Positions 25,543-33,451 of a stretch of DNA of 64,000 nt are shown here, one piece after another (position 1 is the first letter of the stretch; every line of letters begins with the position of its first letter). The translations under genes were made by a program, and so were the position numbers. Below the pieces are notes generated by a model. That model saw only the letters and a program-made list of their open reading frames with translations. It had not been told where the DNA came from and searched no databases. This DNA comes from Streptomyces sp. MP131-18 (lineage in GTDB: Bacteria > Actinomycetota > Actinomycetes > Streptomycetales > Streptomycetaceae): positions 124,001 to 188,000 of the forward strand of contig NZ_LZNS01000001.1 of NCBI RefSeq assembly GCF_001984575.1. Reading direction: 5' to 3'.

Positions 25543-25887
25543 TCAGGTCGTAGCCTCCGCGGCTGCGGCGACTGCCCCACGGAGCGTCTGGGCCGTCTTC
25601 CCGGCGGCGTCGATGTGGCGCGCGAGATCCCTGTGCCCGCGTCGGCGGCCCTCGCTTCCTAGGGCGGCGAGGTAGATCTCGATGTCGACGAGGTCGCCGT
25701 GCAGTTCGACGAGGCCGGGCTGGAATCCGAGCGTGCCGCCGTCGATGCGGCGGGCGCCGAGTTCATGGAGGTCTTGGCCCTCGTTGCGCACGCGCCGGGC
25801 TTGGGCGGTGAGGGCTTCGCGCAGGGCGCGCTGGCTGGTGTGGGCGGTGGTCTTGCCGCTGAGGCGGTGGACGAGATCGCGGATCAT
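25543..25887 (-). CDS. Helical hypothetical protein (114 aa)
   Basis: Basic N-terminus (IRDLVHRLSGKTTAHTSQRA) followed by long amphipathic helices (LREALTAQARRVRNEGQDLH). No family recognised. Near its 3' end another frame is also coding-like (TPRLAVVDRDGSESTVM) but lacks a start. Confidence 0.6.
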   Translation of the reverse strand: MIRDLVHRLSGKTTAHTSQRALREALTAQARRVRNEGQDLHELGARRIDGGTLGFQPGLVELHGDLVDIEIYLAALGSEGRRRGHRDLARHIDAAGKTAQTLRGAVAAAAEATT

Positions 25888-25895
25888 GAGTCTCC

Positions 25896-25976
25896 TCAGG
25901 TTAGATAGCGGTGACGGGGATAGTGCTGGGAGTGCTGGCGATGGGGGGGCGCGGTGGTGACGACCTCGATCACCAC
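25896..25976 (-). CDS. Possible micro-ORF (26 aa)
   Basis: Begins at a GTG overlapping the stop of the 25970-26308 gene. The peptide is His/Pro-rich (HRQHSQHYPRHRY). It continues a chain of stop-start overlaps, which is its main support. Confidence 0.3.
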   Translation of the reverse strand: MVIEVVTTAPPHRQHSQHYPRHRYLT

Positions 25977-26308
25977 ACCGCGACGGGGGACGCGCCGGGC
26001 GTGTCGGCCTCGGCTGGGGTAGCGACCCAGGTGTCGCCGCGGGTTTCGATGACGGCCCATCCGGTCCAGGGGTCGAGGACGTGGCAGCCGAATCGTGGGC
26101 AGAGCGGGTCGGGGCAATTCGCCGGGCACAGCCCGTACACGTCGCGCAGGGCCTTTCCGCAGAATTCGCGCGTCCAGCTGGACAGGGCGGCGATGATGCG
26201 GCGCCGGTCGTGGGTGCCGAATATCCAGGTGTCGCCGTCCTCGGCGGAGGCGATGGGTACGCCGTAGTAGGTGCCGTCTACGTGGATTCCGCTGTCGAGG
26301 GAGGTCAC
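25970..26308 (-). CDS. Hypothetical protein (112 aa)
   Basis: Contains a Cys-rich middle (CPANCPDPLCPRFGCHVLDP) that may bind a metal, and aromatic beta strands (GDTWIFGTHDRR, GWAVIETRGDTWV). GTG 26308 overlaps the upstream micro-ORF as GTGA. Not recognised. Confidence 0.6.
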   Translation of the reverse strand: MTSLDSGIHVDGTYYGVPIASAEDGDTWIFGTHDRRRIIAALSSWTREFCGKALRDVYGLCPANCPDPLCPRFGCHVLDPWTGWAVIETRGDTWVATPAEADTPGASPVAVW

Positions 26309-26349
26309 AGCGCCTCCCAGGCGGGCGGCGCGGCGGTCTGGCCGTCCAT
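26305..26349 (-). CDS. Possible 14-codon coupled micro-ORF
   Basis: MDGQTAAPPAWEAL starts inside the stop of the DUF6197-like gene (TGATG) and ends inside the start of the next gene (GTGA). It may serve only to carry ribosomes between genes. Confidence 0.4.
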   Translation of the reverse strand: MDGQTAAPPAWEAL

Positions 26350-26861
26350 CACGCCCCTGCCTTTCGGGCGTTGTCGGCGGCGGTGCGGAGCATGTCGAGC
26401 ACCTGCGGCTTGGTGCGCCAGCGGTTGTTCTGCCAGTTCACGTAGTCGATACCCCCGCCGAGCTGGCGGTTGAGCCAGTCCCCGGCCTGTCCGGCGATGG
26501 CGCGGTCTCCGTAGCCGAGGTGGACGGCGAGGGATTGGGCGCCGACGATGCAGCAGCGCCGCTGAGCGTCCCAGCGGGTGTGCTGGGCCCAGCCGTAGAC
26601 GGTGATGATGCGCACTACGGCGTCGAGGTGGCCGGCGACTCCGACTTGGGTGGGTGTGGGGCGCCGTCCGAGGATGCGGCGCTTGGGGCGCGGCGCGGGG
26701 CCGGTGATGATGCCGGCCTGCTGGATGAGGGCCGCGGCGTCGAGCCGCCCGGCCGGGGGCGGCGCGGGTGCGGCCTGCTGGGCGAGGTAGGCCGCGATAT
26801 CGGCGTGGAGCTGGTCGTACTCGCGGCGGCTGATGGGGATGTCGAGCAGCGCGACGGGCAT
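26349..26861 (-). CDS. DUF6197-like protein (170 aa)
   Basis: The N-terminal third is linker-like; residues about 65-165 match the DUF6197 pattern (RIITVYGWAQHTRWDAQRRC, then CCIVGAQSLAVHLGYG and WLNRQLGGGIDYVNWQNN). A related protein is encoded at 53290-53655. Function unknown. Confidence 0.75.
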   Translation of the reverse strand: MPVALLDIPISRREYDQLHADIAAYLAQQAAPAPPPAGRLDAAALIQQAGIITGPAPRPKRRILGRRPTPTQVGVAGHLDAVVRIITVYGWAQHTRWDAQRRCCIVGAQSLAVHLGYGDRAIAGQAGDWLNRQLGGGIDYVNWQNNRWRTKPQVLDMLRTAADNARKAGA

Positions 26862-26904
26862 GATGGTGACACCTCCGTGTCTCGTAATGGATGCGGGTGG
26901 TGCG

Positions 26905-26942
26905 GGGGCGCCCCGGTGCTGTCCAGGCGGGAGGGGCGCCCC
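26905..26942 (-). terminator. Inverted GGGGCGCCCC repeats
   Basis: Two copies of the self-palindromic GGGGCGCCCC, 18 bases apart, can pair as a hairpin. They lie between two minus-strand genes (stop at 26951, next start at 26861). Confidence 0.55.
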
Positions 26943-26950
26943 GGGCTCGG

Positions 26951-27331
26951 TCACCAGGTCGAGCGGAAAGGGGTTCCGGCAGTCGCCTGCCGGACGCGCT
27001 CGTGATGGCCCTTGGAACCGAGGAACGCCGCCTCGAACTTGACTTCGTCTTCGGCACTCTCCCGCCAGGTGGGGAGGCTGCGGATCGCCGGGTGGCCGCG
27101 GTCGTTGTAGACGGGGCCGAACTCGACGAAGAACCGCTCAGGTGAGTACGACCCCCACATCAGGCCGACGAACGCCTTCTTCGTGAACTGAATTTCGCCG
27201 ACACGGAGAGCCGTCTTGACGCCCCCCGCCTTCTCGACCACGTAGTAGGTGCGCCCGGGCTGGGCGCTGCGGGCGAACGCTTTTGCGTCGCGGCGGAGCT
27301 GCCGGTATTCGGCGGCGGTGTAGTGGGCCAT
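26951..27331 (-). CDS. Hypothetical protein (126 aa)
   Basis: Starts AHYTAAEYRQLRRDAKAFAR, followed by a compact beta domain (RTYYVVEKAGGVKTALRVGE, then FTKKAFVGLMWGSYSPERFF). Two similar basic patches suggest nucleic-acid binding, but this is a guess. No family recognised. Confidence 0.65.
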   Translation of the reverse strand: MAHYTAAEYRQLRRDAKAFARSAQPGRTYYVVEKAGGVKTALRVGEIQFTKKAFVGLMWGSYSPERFFVEFGPVYNDRGHPAIRSLPTWRESAEDEVKFEAAFLGSKGHHERVRQATAGTPFRSTW

Positions 27332-27378
27332 AGGTGTCTCCTCAAAGGGTTGATGCGGATCTGCTTCTGATAGCGGTG

Positions 27379-27642
27379 TCAGGACCAGGTGGAGGGGTTC
27401 CAGTTGCCGGACTGACCGTCGACGCACACGCAGGACTGGGCGCCTGCGGTGCCGGGCTCGCAGTCGTCCGAGCCGACGGTCGGGCAGTCGTCTCCCTGGT
27501 GGCAGGCGGGGCAGATCCACCCGGTACCGCCGCAGCCCTCGCGGTCGAGGGTGTCGTTGGCGTGGTCGGTGCGGCACACCGTGGGGATCGGGCGGACATC
27601 GACCTCTCGGATCGATCCGCCGAACAGCAGGGTCTTCTTCAC
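27379..27642 (-). CDS. Cys-rich small protein (87 aa)
   Basis: At least seven Cys, including CGGTGWICPACH and a C-terminal CVCVDG. The CxxC spacing and following His suggest a zinc ribbon of the DnaJ/zf type. One of many such small proteins in this element. Confidence 0.65.
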   Translation of the reverse strand: MKKTLLFGGSIREVDVRPIPTVCRTDHANDTLDREGCGGTGWICPACHQGDDCPTVGSDDCEPGTAGAQSCVCVDGQSGNWNPSTWS

Positions 27643-27651
27643 GGGTCTCCT

Positions 27652-27864
27652 TCAGCGTGTGGGTACGTGGCGTTGCGCGGGGTCGTGGTCGGCGTGGTAG
27701 GAGGCGGCGAGGATGGCGCCGGACCCACTGCGGTAAGGCGTGGCCTCAAGGTCTGAGCAGCCGGAGCAGACCACCCGGAACGCTCCGGTGGAGCGGTCGG
27801 CCTGCGCGAATACGAAGGCGCCGTCCGGGCTTTCCAAGATCTTGCTGATGCGCTCCCAGGCCAT
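27652..27864 (-). CDS. Small hypothetical protein (70 aa)
   Basis: One CxxC-like pair (VVCSGCSDLE) and His-rich end (HADHDPAQRHVPTR). ATG 27864 has AAAGGAG upstream. Last gene before the repeat array and TraB-like gene. Confidence 0.6.
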   Translation of the reverse strand: MAWERISKILESPDGAFVFAQADRSTGAFRVVCSGCSDLEATPYRSGSGAILAASYHADHDPAQRHVPTR

Positions 27865-27910
27865 GCCGGGCTCCTTTCAATGGTTGGTTGGTTTGCGGTG
27901 GTTTGTTTCG

Positions 27911-28065
27911 CTGCTCAGTGCTGCTCAGCGGCTCGTTTCCGCAGGTCACAGCCGCTCAGGGTGCCGCTCAGGCGCTGCTCAGACGCTCAGGTTGAGCACC
28001 CGCTGAGCAGGGCCTGAGCAGCCTCTGACCTGCGGCGGAGCACCGCTGAGCAGGGCCTGAGCAGC
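27911..28065. repeat. Dense GCTCAG/CTGAGC repeat array, clt-like
   Basis: Ten exact copies of a 6-base core occur in about 150 bases: GCTCAG at 27913, 27923, 27954, 27966, 27977 and 27985, then the inverse CTGAGC at 28003, 28014, 28046 and 28057. Several extend to CTGCTCAG. Two 20-base direct repeats (CGCTGAGCAGGGCCTGAGCA) form the right half. The array lies directly behind the TraB/FtsK-like gene, where some Streptomyces plasmids carry the 8-bp TRS repeats of clt. Alternatives are iterons or an operator. Confidence 0.7.
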
Positions 28066-28082
28066 GGGCATTTCGGGATGAA

Positions 28083-30308
28083 TCACAGGGCGTCGCGCAA
28101 GGCGCCGATCTTGTAGCCGCGGGGGTTCGAGAGCCCGTCGAGCGGGCCGAGCGTGACCGGCGCGCCGGCCCCGCCCTCGCCGAGTAGGCCCCGCAGGCTC
28201 TCGACCGTCAGCCCTCGGTAGACATCCGGCGAGCGGGCGGCGAGCGTCTCGACGAGCCGCTCGGTCCGCATCCGGTCGACCCCCTGCTCGTCCATGGCTG
28301 CGGCGGCGTCTCGGACGGCCGCGCGCGCCGGGGTGTCCGGCGTCACGGCCTTTGCGGGCGGGTCGGCCTCGCACAGCCGCAGCAGCTGCTCCCAGGTGAG
28401 CAGCTCGACCGGGGCTTCCTTCTTCAGGTTGCCCTCGACGTCGTACTCGGCCTCGACGTAGTCGGGCAGGTCGACGCTGGCCATGGCTTGGAGCGAGTCG
28501 GCGTCGGGGTCGAGCAGACCGGCGTCGCGCCGCTCCTCGGCGAGCCGCGCGAGCTGCCCCTTCGGGTGCTCGTGGATCTTGTACTCGACGGGCGTGTCCT
28601 GCGCGCCGGGAACTCCCTTGGCGTAGACGTGCCCGGCGTCGCGGGGGTCGGTATCGGTGGCCGGGGACAGACGGTGCGGGAGCCACCCCTCGGCGACCGA
28701 CCCTTCACCCATCACGGCCCGGGTGTCACCCACCTTGCAGGGGCCCATGATCTGCATGGCCAGCATCTGCGCGATGGACTCCCCCAGGTAGGTCTTCGTG
28801 CCGCCCTGGCTGGCCAGGACCACCCACACACCTTCCTTGCGTCCAACGAGGAGCAGCTCGAACGCGAGCTTCTTCGCCAAGGCGCTGGCTTTGGGGAACT
28901 CGTCGAACAGGACGACCAGCGCCGGGTGCTGAGGGCTGGTGATCCACTTGCGGCCCATGCCGAGCTGCTTCCGCAACCGCGCCCGGGCCTTGCACAGCAT
29001 CAGCAGGAACAGCAGGGCGTGCTCAATCTGCTCGTGGGTGCGGCCCTGGAGTCGGGCGGCCGGGCCGAGGTCCTCCAGGCCGTCGCCGTGCGGGTCGAGG
29101 TCGACCGTGATCGCGTCGCGGCACGCGGTGGTGACTTCACCGAGGGCTTGGAGGATGCCGGTCTTGCCGCCGCCGGAGGAGGCCACGATCGCGGCCATCA
29201 CTCCGGCGAGGGTGACGAGCAGCGGGTCACCGTCGATCGATGAGCCGATCCGAGCTTTATCGGTGACGCCCATCGACTTCGGCGCCCGATACTCGGGGGC
29301 TGGCGCGGTCGCGAACGGGTCCGACTGGACGAGGCGCAGCCGCGCGCAGGCCCGGCGCTCAACGAGGGGTTGCGGCCGGACGGCACCCTGGGGGAGGTCG
29401 AACGCCGTCTCCAGATCCGCCGCCTTCGCGATGATGGCGGCGGGGGTGCCTTCGGTGACGCGGACGATGCACTGCCAGCCCCAAGGCTTGCGCTCAACTT
29501 CGGAGATGTCGCCGACGGGGATTCCCTCCTTGGTCAGCGCCCGCAGGATGCATTCGGCGGCCTCGGCCGCGGTGGTGGCGCGGGCGATCGGGTGGGGCTG
29601 ACCGGTGCCGAGCTGCTCGGGGCTGTAGACGCCGCCCTCGCCGAACGCCGGTGAAGGGCCTTCGATGGCGCTTGGCTCGCCCGCAGCGATGAGCGCGGCG
29701 CGCTGCACCGCGGCTTCGATCTCCCCGCGGCGCTTCTCCTCCCGCCGTCCGGCCCACCATGCGGCGCCGCCTCCGACGGCTGCGGCTCCTGCGGGGACGA
29801 CGAGGCCGACCATCACCGTGGCGACGAGGAGAGCGACGACGGCGGCACCGCCGGCGCCGAGCCCGGCGAGGGTGGCGTTCTCGCGGTGCCGGGCGTGGAT
29901 GGCCTGGTGGCGGGCGACGCGGATCTGCGCGATCTCGTTGCTCAGGGCGCGGCGCCGCTCGGGGTCGGCCTCGATGGCGATCATCAGCTCTGTCTCGCGG
30001 ATCTGCTGCGCGAACTCGGCGCCCTGCTCGTATCGCCAGACGCGGCGTGCGGGTGTGGCGACGCCGAGTGCGGTGAGTCGCGCTGCGGAGGTCCCGTGGC
30101 GCCATACCCATGCGGCGCCGGTGGCGTGGGCGGCGCGGCCGAGCCGCTGCCGGATCGTGGGCCGCGGCGCCGCATCGGGCAGCTGCTCCACACCGTGCTC
30201 GCCACCGAGCCGGATGGTGCCGACGGACGTGTCCGCAGGCATCGCGCGGCGGTCCGACAGTCGCACAACCGTCGCGTCGCCCGCGGGCTGAATCGACTCC
30301 GCGCTCAC
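28083..30308 (-). CDS. TraB/FtsK-like DNA translocase (741 aa)
   Basis: Residues 1-145 are a cytoplasmic start, 152-187 form a membrane hairpin (VVALLVATVMVGLVVPAGAA), and 370-640 form the FtsK/SpoIIIE motor with Walker A ASSGGGKT (376-383) and Walker B LVVLFDE (464-470), followed by VVLASQGG. The C-terminal 90 residues could be a winged-helix DNA-reading domain. This is the layout of Streptomyces TraB/TraSA, which moves double-stranded DNA between hyphae. It overlaps the SpdB-like gene by 4 bases and is followed by a repeat array. A role in prophage segregation is the alternative. Confidence 0.85.
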   Translation of the reverse strand: MSAESIQPAGDATVVRLSDRRAMPADTSVGTIRLGGEHGVEQLPDAAPRPTIRQRLGRAAHATGAAWVWRHGTSAARLTALGVATPARRVWRYEQGAEFAQQIRETELMIAIEADPERRRALSNEIAQIRVARHQAIHARHRENATLAGLGAGGAAVVALLVATVMVGLVVPAGAAAVGGGAAWWAGRREEKRRGEIEAAVQRAALIAAGEPSAIEGPSPAFGEGGVYSPEQLGTGQPHPIARATTAAEAAECILRALTKEGIPVGDISEVERKPWGWQCIVRVTEGTPAAIIAKAADLETAFDLPQGAVRPQPLVERRACARLRLVQSDPFATAPAPEYRAPKSMGVTDKARIGSSIDGDPLLVTLAGVMAAIVASSGGGKTGILQALGEVTTACRDAITVDLDPHGDGLEDLGPAARLQGRTHEQIEHALLFLLMLCKARARLRKQLGMGRKWITSPQHPALVVLFDEFPKASALAKKLAFELLLVGRKEGVWVVLASQGGTKTYLGESIAQMLAMQIMGPCKVGDTRAVMGEGSVAEGWLPHRLSPATDTDPRDAGHVYAKGVPGAQDTPVEYKIHEHPKGQLARLAEERRDAGLLDPDADSLQAMASVDLPDYVEAEYDVEGNLKKEAPVELLTWEQLLRLCEADPPAKAVTPDTPARAAVRDAAAAMDEQGVDRMRTERLVETLAARSPDVYRGLTVESLRGLLGEGGAGAPVTLGPLDGLSNPRGYKIGALRDAL

Positions 30309-31588
30309 TGGTCCACTCCGCTCTTCTCGATCGCCTTCTTGGCAGTGATGGACGCCTGGTTGCGGGCGCCCCGCGAGTGCTTCGGGGAGTCCCCCGGCCG
30401 CCGCGTCGCGCGCTGCTTCGGGCCCGGCCTCTTCGGGCGGGGCATTTGAGATGCGACCTGCGACGACACGGCCGTTGCGACACGGTTCACGGGGGTGCCG
30501 GTGCGGGCGGCTTCGACACGGTGCGCGGCCTGGTTTCGCATGCGGATCGTCTCGACATCCTCGCCAGGCGGGGCGCCCTCAATGTTTTCGTGCGCCTTGT
30601 TCCAGATGGCGTCCGTAACGGTGGTCTCACCGAGGGCCGCGGCGAGCTTCACGGCGTGCTTCCACACGTCGGGGTAGAGCTGGGCGCGCTGCTCGGCGAG
30701 CACCTTCGCCGCCTGCTCCGCAGCCTCCTGGGCGGCCTTCTTGTCCGCCTCCTGCTTTGCTGCCCTCTCGGACTCTTCGGCGCGCCGCTTCCCCTCGTTC
30801 TTCTCGCGCTGCTTGCGCTGCCGCCGAGTCTCGCGGCCGTCGCGCTTCGCGATGCGGCCGTGCTCGTGGAGGTCCCACACCCCGGGCCCAGCGATCGAAG
30901 CGAACGCAGTCGCCCAGGCAGTCGCGGGGTCGAACGCGTGCAGGCCGTGCGACAGGTTGACGGCGGCGGCCACGAGGGCGAGGAGCCACACGATCGTGCG
31001 GTAGTGCCATGCGGGCCGGCCATTCGCGACGGCGGCGGCAGCACCCCTGTGGACCACCCAGGCGCCGAGTTCGAGCATGACGGGGGCGGCCACGAGCCAG
31101 GGCGCATCCTCGTTCCAGAAAGCGGCGAGCTGCACGGGGAGCGCGACGATGCCGCACAGGATCGCGAACCGCTTCGCGTACTTCCGCCACTTGGCGTCGG
31201 CCTCGGCGACGCTCTTGTGTTCCTGTTCGGCCTGCTGCTGCTCGGCCTCATCGGCGCGGCGCGCTTGCGCGGCGGCGCGCATGGTGGCCTCGCGCTCGGC
31301 CTCGGCCTTGGCGATCTTCGCTTCCTGCTCGGCGCGGGTTCGGCGCTGCCGCAGCTCAACCGTCTCGTTCGCGAGGCGCTGCTTCTCGGCCTCCTCTTGG
31401 GCCTTGATGCGGGTGGCTTCGGCGTCGGCTTCGGCGCGGGCGCGTTCGGCGTCCGCGGCGGCTCGGGCGGCGATGAGGTCGGTTTCCGCGCGGGTCTCGG
31501 CTTCGCGGCGGATGGCCTCGGCGCGGGCGGCGGCGACGAGGTCGACGTCGCTGCCGGTGCCGTTGACGTGGTCGATGGTGGTGGTCAT
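30305..31588 (-). CDS. SpdB-like membrane protein with long coiled coils (427 aa)
   Basis: Residues 20-130 are a long charged coiled coil (ARAAADAERARAEADAEATR), 140-240 hold about four membrane segments (FAILCGIVALPVQLAAFW, WLVAAPVMLELGAWVV, IVWLLALVAAAVNLSHGL), and the C-terminal half is again charged and helical, ending in a very basic tail. This matches SpdB2/DUF2637-type plasmid spread proteins, which help intramycelial plasmid spread beside TraB. Coupled by ATGA at both ends. Confidence 0.8.
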   Translation of the reverse strand: MTTTIDHVNGTGSDVDLVAAARAEAIRREAETRAETDLIAARAAADAERARAEADAEATRIKAQEEAEKQRLANETVELRQRRTRAEQEAKIAKAEAEREATMRAAAQARRADEAEQQQAEQEHKSVAEADAKWRKYAKRFAILCGIVALPVQLAAFWNEDAPWLVAAPVMLELGAWVVHRGAAAAVANGRPAWHYRTIVWLLALVAAAVNLSHGLHAFDPATAWATAFASIAGPGVWDLHEHGRIAKRDGRETRRQRKQREKNEGKRRAEESERAAKQEADKKAAQEAAEQAAKVLAEQRAQLYPDVWKHAVKLAAALGETTVTDAIWNKAHENIEGAPPGEDVETIRMRNQAAHRVEAARTGTPVNRVATAVSSQVASQMPRPKRPGPKQRATRRPGDSPKHSRGARNQASITAKKAIEKSGVDQ

Positions 31589-31797
31589 GACTTCACCCGC
31601 TTCCGGGGCTGGTAGTTGACGGCCGCGGTGAGTGCGCGGCGGATCAGGACGAGGACACCGCCGGTGGCGGTGAGGGGGACGGCGACGAGGCTCACCGCGA
31701 CCAGGAGCAGCACGACCAGCGGCAGCATCACCGGGTGTACTGCGTCCAGGCGCCTGGCCATCAGGCCGGCCAGCCTCGCCACATCGGCGGTAGACAT
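31585..31797 (-). CDS. Small membrane protein (70 aa)
   Basis: One or two membrane segments in VHPVMLPLVVLLLVAVSLVA and LTATGGVLVLI, with a basic C-terminus (YQPRKRVKS). It is the first gene of the SpdB/TraB block, overlapped by ATGA, and could be a small spread-type (Spd) protein. Confidence 0.65.
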   Translation of the reverse strand: MSTADVARLAGLMARRLDAVHPVMLPLVVLLLVAVSLVAVPLTATGGVLVLIRRALTAAVNYQPRKRVKS

Positions 31798-31816
31798 CAG
31801 GGGTCCTTCCGGGAGG

Positions 31817-31876
31817 TCAGGGGGTCAGGGCGATGGCGAGCGGCGCGGCGATCGCGAGCAGGTGGAAGGCGCGCAT
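31817..31876 (-). CDS. Hydrophobic micro-ORF (19 aa)
   Basis: MRAFHLLAIAAPLAIALTP is almost entirely one membrane-type helix. Its ATG overlaps the upstream stop as TGATG. Plausible small membrane peptide of the transfer block. Confidence 0.45.
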   Translation of the reverse strand: MRAFHLLAIAAPLAIALTP

Positions 31877-32421
31877 CACCGGACCGCCTTGTCGATCGCG
31901 CCCCACAGCCGGTCGGACGGGCCCCAGGCGGGGTCGATGAGAGCGAGGTGCGTGGCGCGCTGGATCTCGTCGATCGCGGCGGGGTGCACGCCACGCCAGA
32001 TCCCGCGCAGGTGCCGGGGCGGGATGTCTCCGCCGAAGTCGGTGTGCGGCTCCCCGTTGCGGCGGGTGACGACGATCGGCTTGCCGCCGGTGGACGCGAT
32101 CAGCCCGTCGCGGCGCGCGGCGGCGAGCAGGCGCCCCAGCAGGCGGGGGTCGGCGATCCAGCCGTCGACGGCGGCGCGCTGCTCCCACCATGCGCGGCCG
32201 GAGCCGGGGCCGACGCCTCCGGGCTGGGATTGGTCGGTGACGTACCCGGCGCGGTTTGCGGCGGCGAGGGTGGGGATGAGGCTGCGGGTCTCGGCGGCCG
32301 GGGTGTCGTACCCGTTGGGGTGGCGGCGGAGGCCGCCTTCGAGCCAGAGGGCGGTGGCGTGGCCGAGGTCGGTCAGGGTGCGGGCGTCGCGCCACTGCCG
32401 ATCGAGTCGTGTCATGAGCAT
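31876..32421 (-). CDS. DUF6919-like protein (181 aa)
   Basis: Pattern RLDRQWRDARTLTDLGHATA, then LWLEGGLRRHPNGY and YVTDQSQPGG ... WWEQRAAVDGWI matches a family frequent in Streptomyces integrative elements (I believe DUF6919). ATG 32421 has GAGGAG five bases upstream. Function unknown. Confidence 0.7.
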   Translation of the reverse strand: MLMTRLDRQWRDARTLTDLGHATALWLEGGLRRHPNGYDTPAAETRSLIPTLAAANRAGYVTDQSQPGGVGPGSGRAWWEQRAAVDGWIADPRLLGRLLAAARRDGLIASTGGKPIVVTRRNGEPHTDFGGDIPPRHLRGIWRGVHPAAIDEIQRATHLALIDPAWGPSDRLWGAIDKAVR

Positions 32422-32423
32422 GT

Positions 32424-32474
32424 CTACTCCTCGGGTAGGGGTGTGCGGTGCGGGTGTGTCTGGCGGATCTCCAC
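32424..32474 (-). CDS. Possible upstream micro-ORF (16 aa)
   Basis: GTG-started peptide MEIRQTHPHRTPLPEE; its last codons form the ribosome site of the DUF6919-like gene. It shares a short RQTH motif with the 32752-32820 peptide. A leader peptide is possible; evidence is thin. Confidence 0.25.
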   Translation of the reverse strand: MEIRQTHPHRTPLPEE

Positions 32475-32522
32475 CCGCCCCGGATGGGCGTCCGGGACGC
32501 GTGGGCTACCGCCGGGCGGCGG

Positions 32523-32738
32523 TCAGACGGTGCGGGCCTGCCAGTAGATGACCTGGCAGGTCACCTGCCGGGCCCCGACCTGCCGGGCGAACTGGCGGGC
32601 CAGGTCCTCCGCGACGTGGTCGCGGACCTGCGCCTCAGTGCGCCCGACGTCGGCATACGATGTCCCCGACGTGCGGAAGCGCGCCCCGCTGACGACGAGC
32701 TCGATCTCCCACTCCCACCGGTACTGGGTCCGGGCCAT
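32523..32738 (-). CDS. Small hypothetical protein (71 aa)
   Basis: Alpha/beta pattern (RWEWEIELVVSGARF, then TEAQVRDHVAEDLARQFARQ, then TCQVIYWQARTV). No family recognised. Confidence 0.6.
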   Translation of the reverse strand: MARTQYRWEWEIELVVSGARFRTSGTSYADVGRTEAQVRDHVAEDLARQFARQVGARQVTCQVIYWQARTV

Positions 32739-32751
32739 GCGTGTCTCCTCC

Positions 32752-32820
32752 TCAGTGCTGGACGACGGGTCGGGTCAGGTCGCGGTGGGTTTGGCGCACG
32801 CGGACTCCGGCCGCGCTCAC
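32752..32820 (-). CDS. Possible micro-ORF (22 aa)
   Basis: Starts at a GTG overlapping the upstream stop (GTGA) and encodes a short basic peptide (VRVRQTHRDLTRPVV). Supported by coupling and codon use only. Confidence 0.4.
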   Translation of the reverse strand: MSAAGVRVRQTHRDLTRPVVQH

Positions 32821-33017
32821 GACCGACCCCCGGGCTGCGCGGTGTTCTGCGCCGCGAGCGACGAGGCATTGCGGTAGGCCGCCTGGTAGTGCGGCAGGCT
32901 GCCGGCCGACGGGTGATCCGGCCTGGACTGGATCTGGTCGATGTAGTCCGCAAGGTTGTCGGCCCGCTCCTGCTCCGTCTGCGCCAGATGCTCACTCGGT
33001 TGCTGGCTGCGTCCCAT
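32817..33017 (-). CDS. Small hypothetical protein (66 aa)
   Basis: Helical, polar (HLAQTEQERADNLADYIDQI). Its ATG overlaps the upstream stop by one base. Not recognised. Confidence 0.6.
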   Translation of the reverse strand: MGRSQQPSEHLAQTEQERADNLADYIDQIQSRPDHPSAGSLPHYQAAYRNASSLAAQNTAQPGGRS

Positions 33018-33451
33018 CACCGGCCACCTCCCAGCGGCCCGTGCTCGCGGGCGAGCTGCGCGGCATCCCGCAGCAGCCAGCACACTTCGGTCCAGCTGCG
33101 GCCGGCGCGGCGCCCCCACGCGTCGAGATTCACCGGGCGCGGCGCCCCGCTACGGGCCTGCAACATCAACTCGACCAGCGCCTTCGCCGCGGTCCACGCC
33201 GCCAGGTCGCCGCCCGACTCGTCGATCAGCGCCTCGACGACGCCGTTGAACTCCGTGGGGCGCCAGCCCTCGGCCTCCAGGTGCCGTCGCGCCGCGACCA
33301 GCAGGTCGGCGATCTCGCGGCCGGTGAGGACACCGCCGTGGGCGCCGCTCCACAGCCGCTGCTCGTCCGCGAGCCGCGCGGTCTCCTGCCGCCAAGTCTC
33401 GGCGCACGGGAGCGCCCGGAGGGTGGTGGCGGTCAGCATCGGGTCGTTCAT
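33017..33451 (-). CDS. Helical hypothetical protein (144 aa)
   Basis: Helical protein with TGREIADLLVAARRHLEAEG and WTAAKALVELMLQARSG, and a basic C-terminus. ATG 33451 overlaps the upstream gene as ATGA. Not recognised. Confidence 0.6.
   Translation of the reverse strand: MNDPMLTATTLRALPCAETWRQETARLADEQRLWSGAHGGVLTGREIADLLVAARRHLEAEGWRPTEFNGVVEALIDESGGDLAAWTAAKALVELMLQARSGAPRPVNLDAWGRRAGRSWTEVCWLLRDAAQLAREHGPLGGGR

Noticed and set aside
25490..25560. Separate small gene ending TPRLAVVDRDGSESTVM
   Set aside because: Codon use is coding-like but there is no start codon in frame and it overlaps the 25543-25887 gene; perhaps a remnant.
27911..28065. CRISPR array
   Set aside because: The repeats are 6-8 bases, irregularly spaced and occur in both orientations; no unique spacers of constant length.
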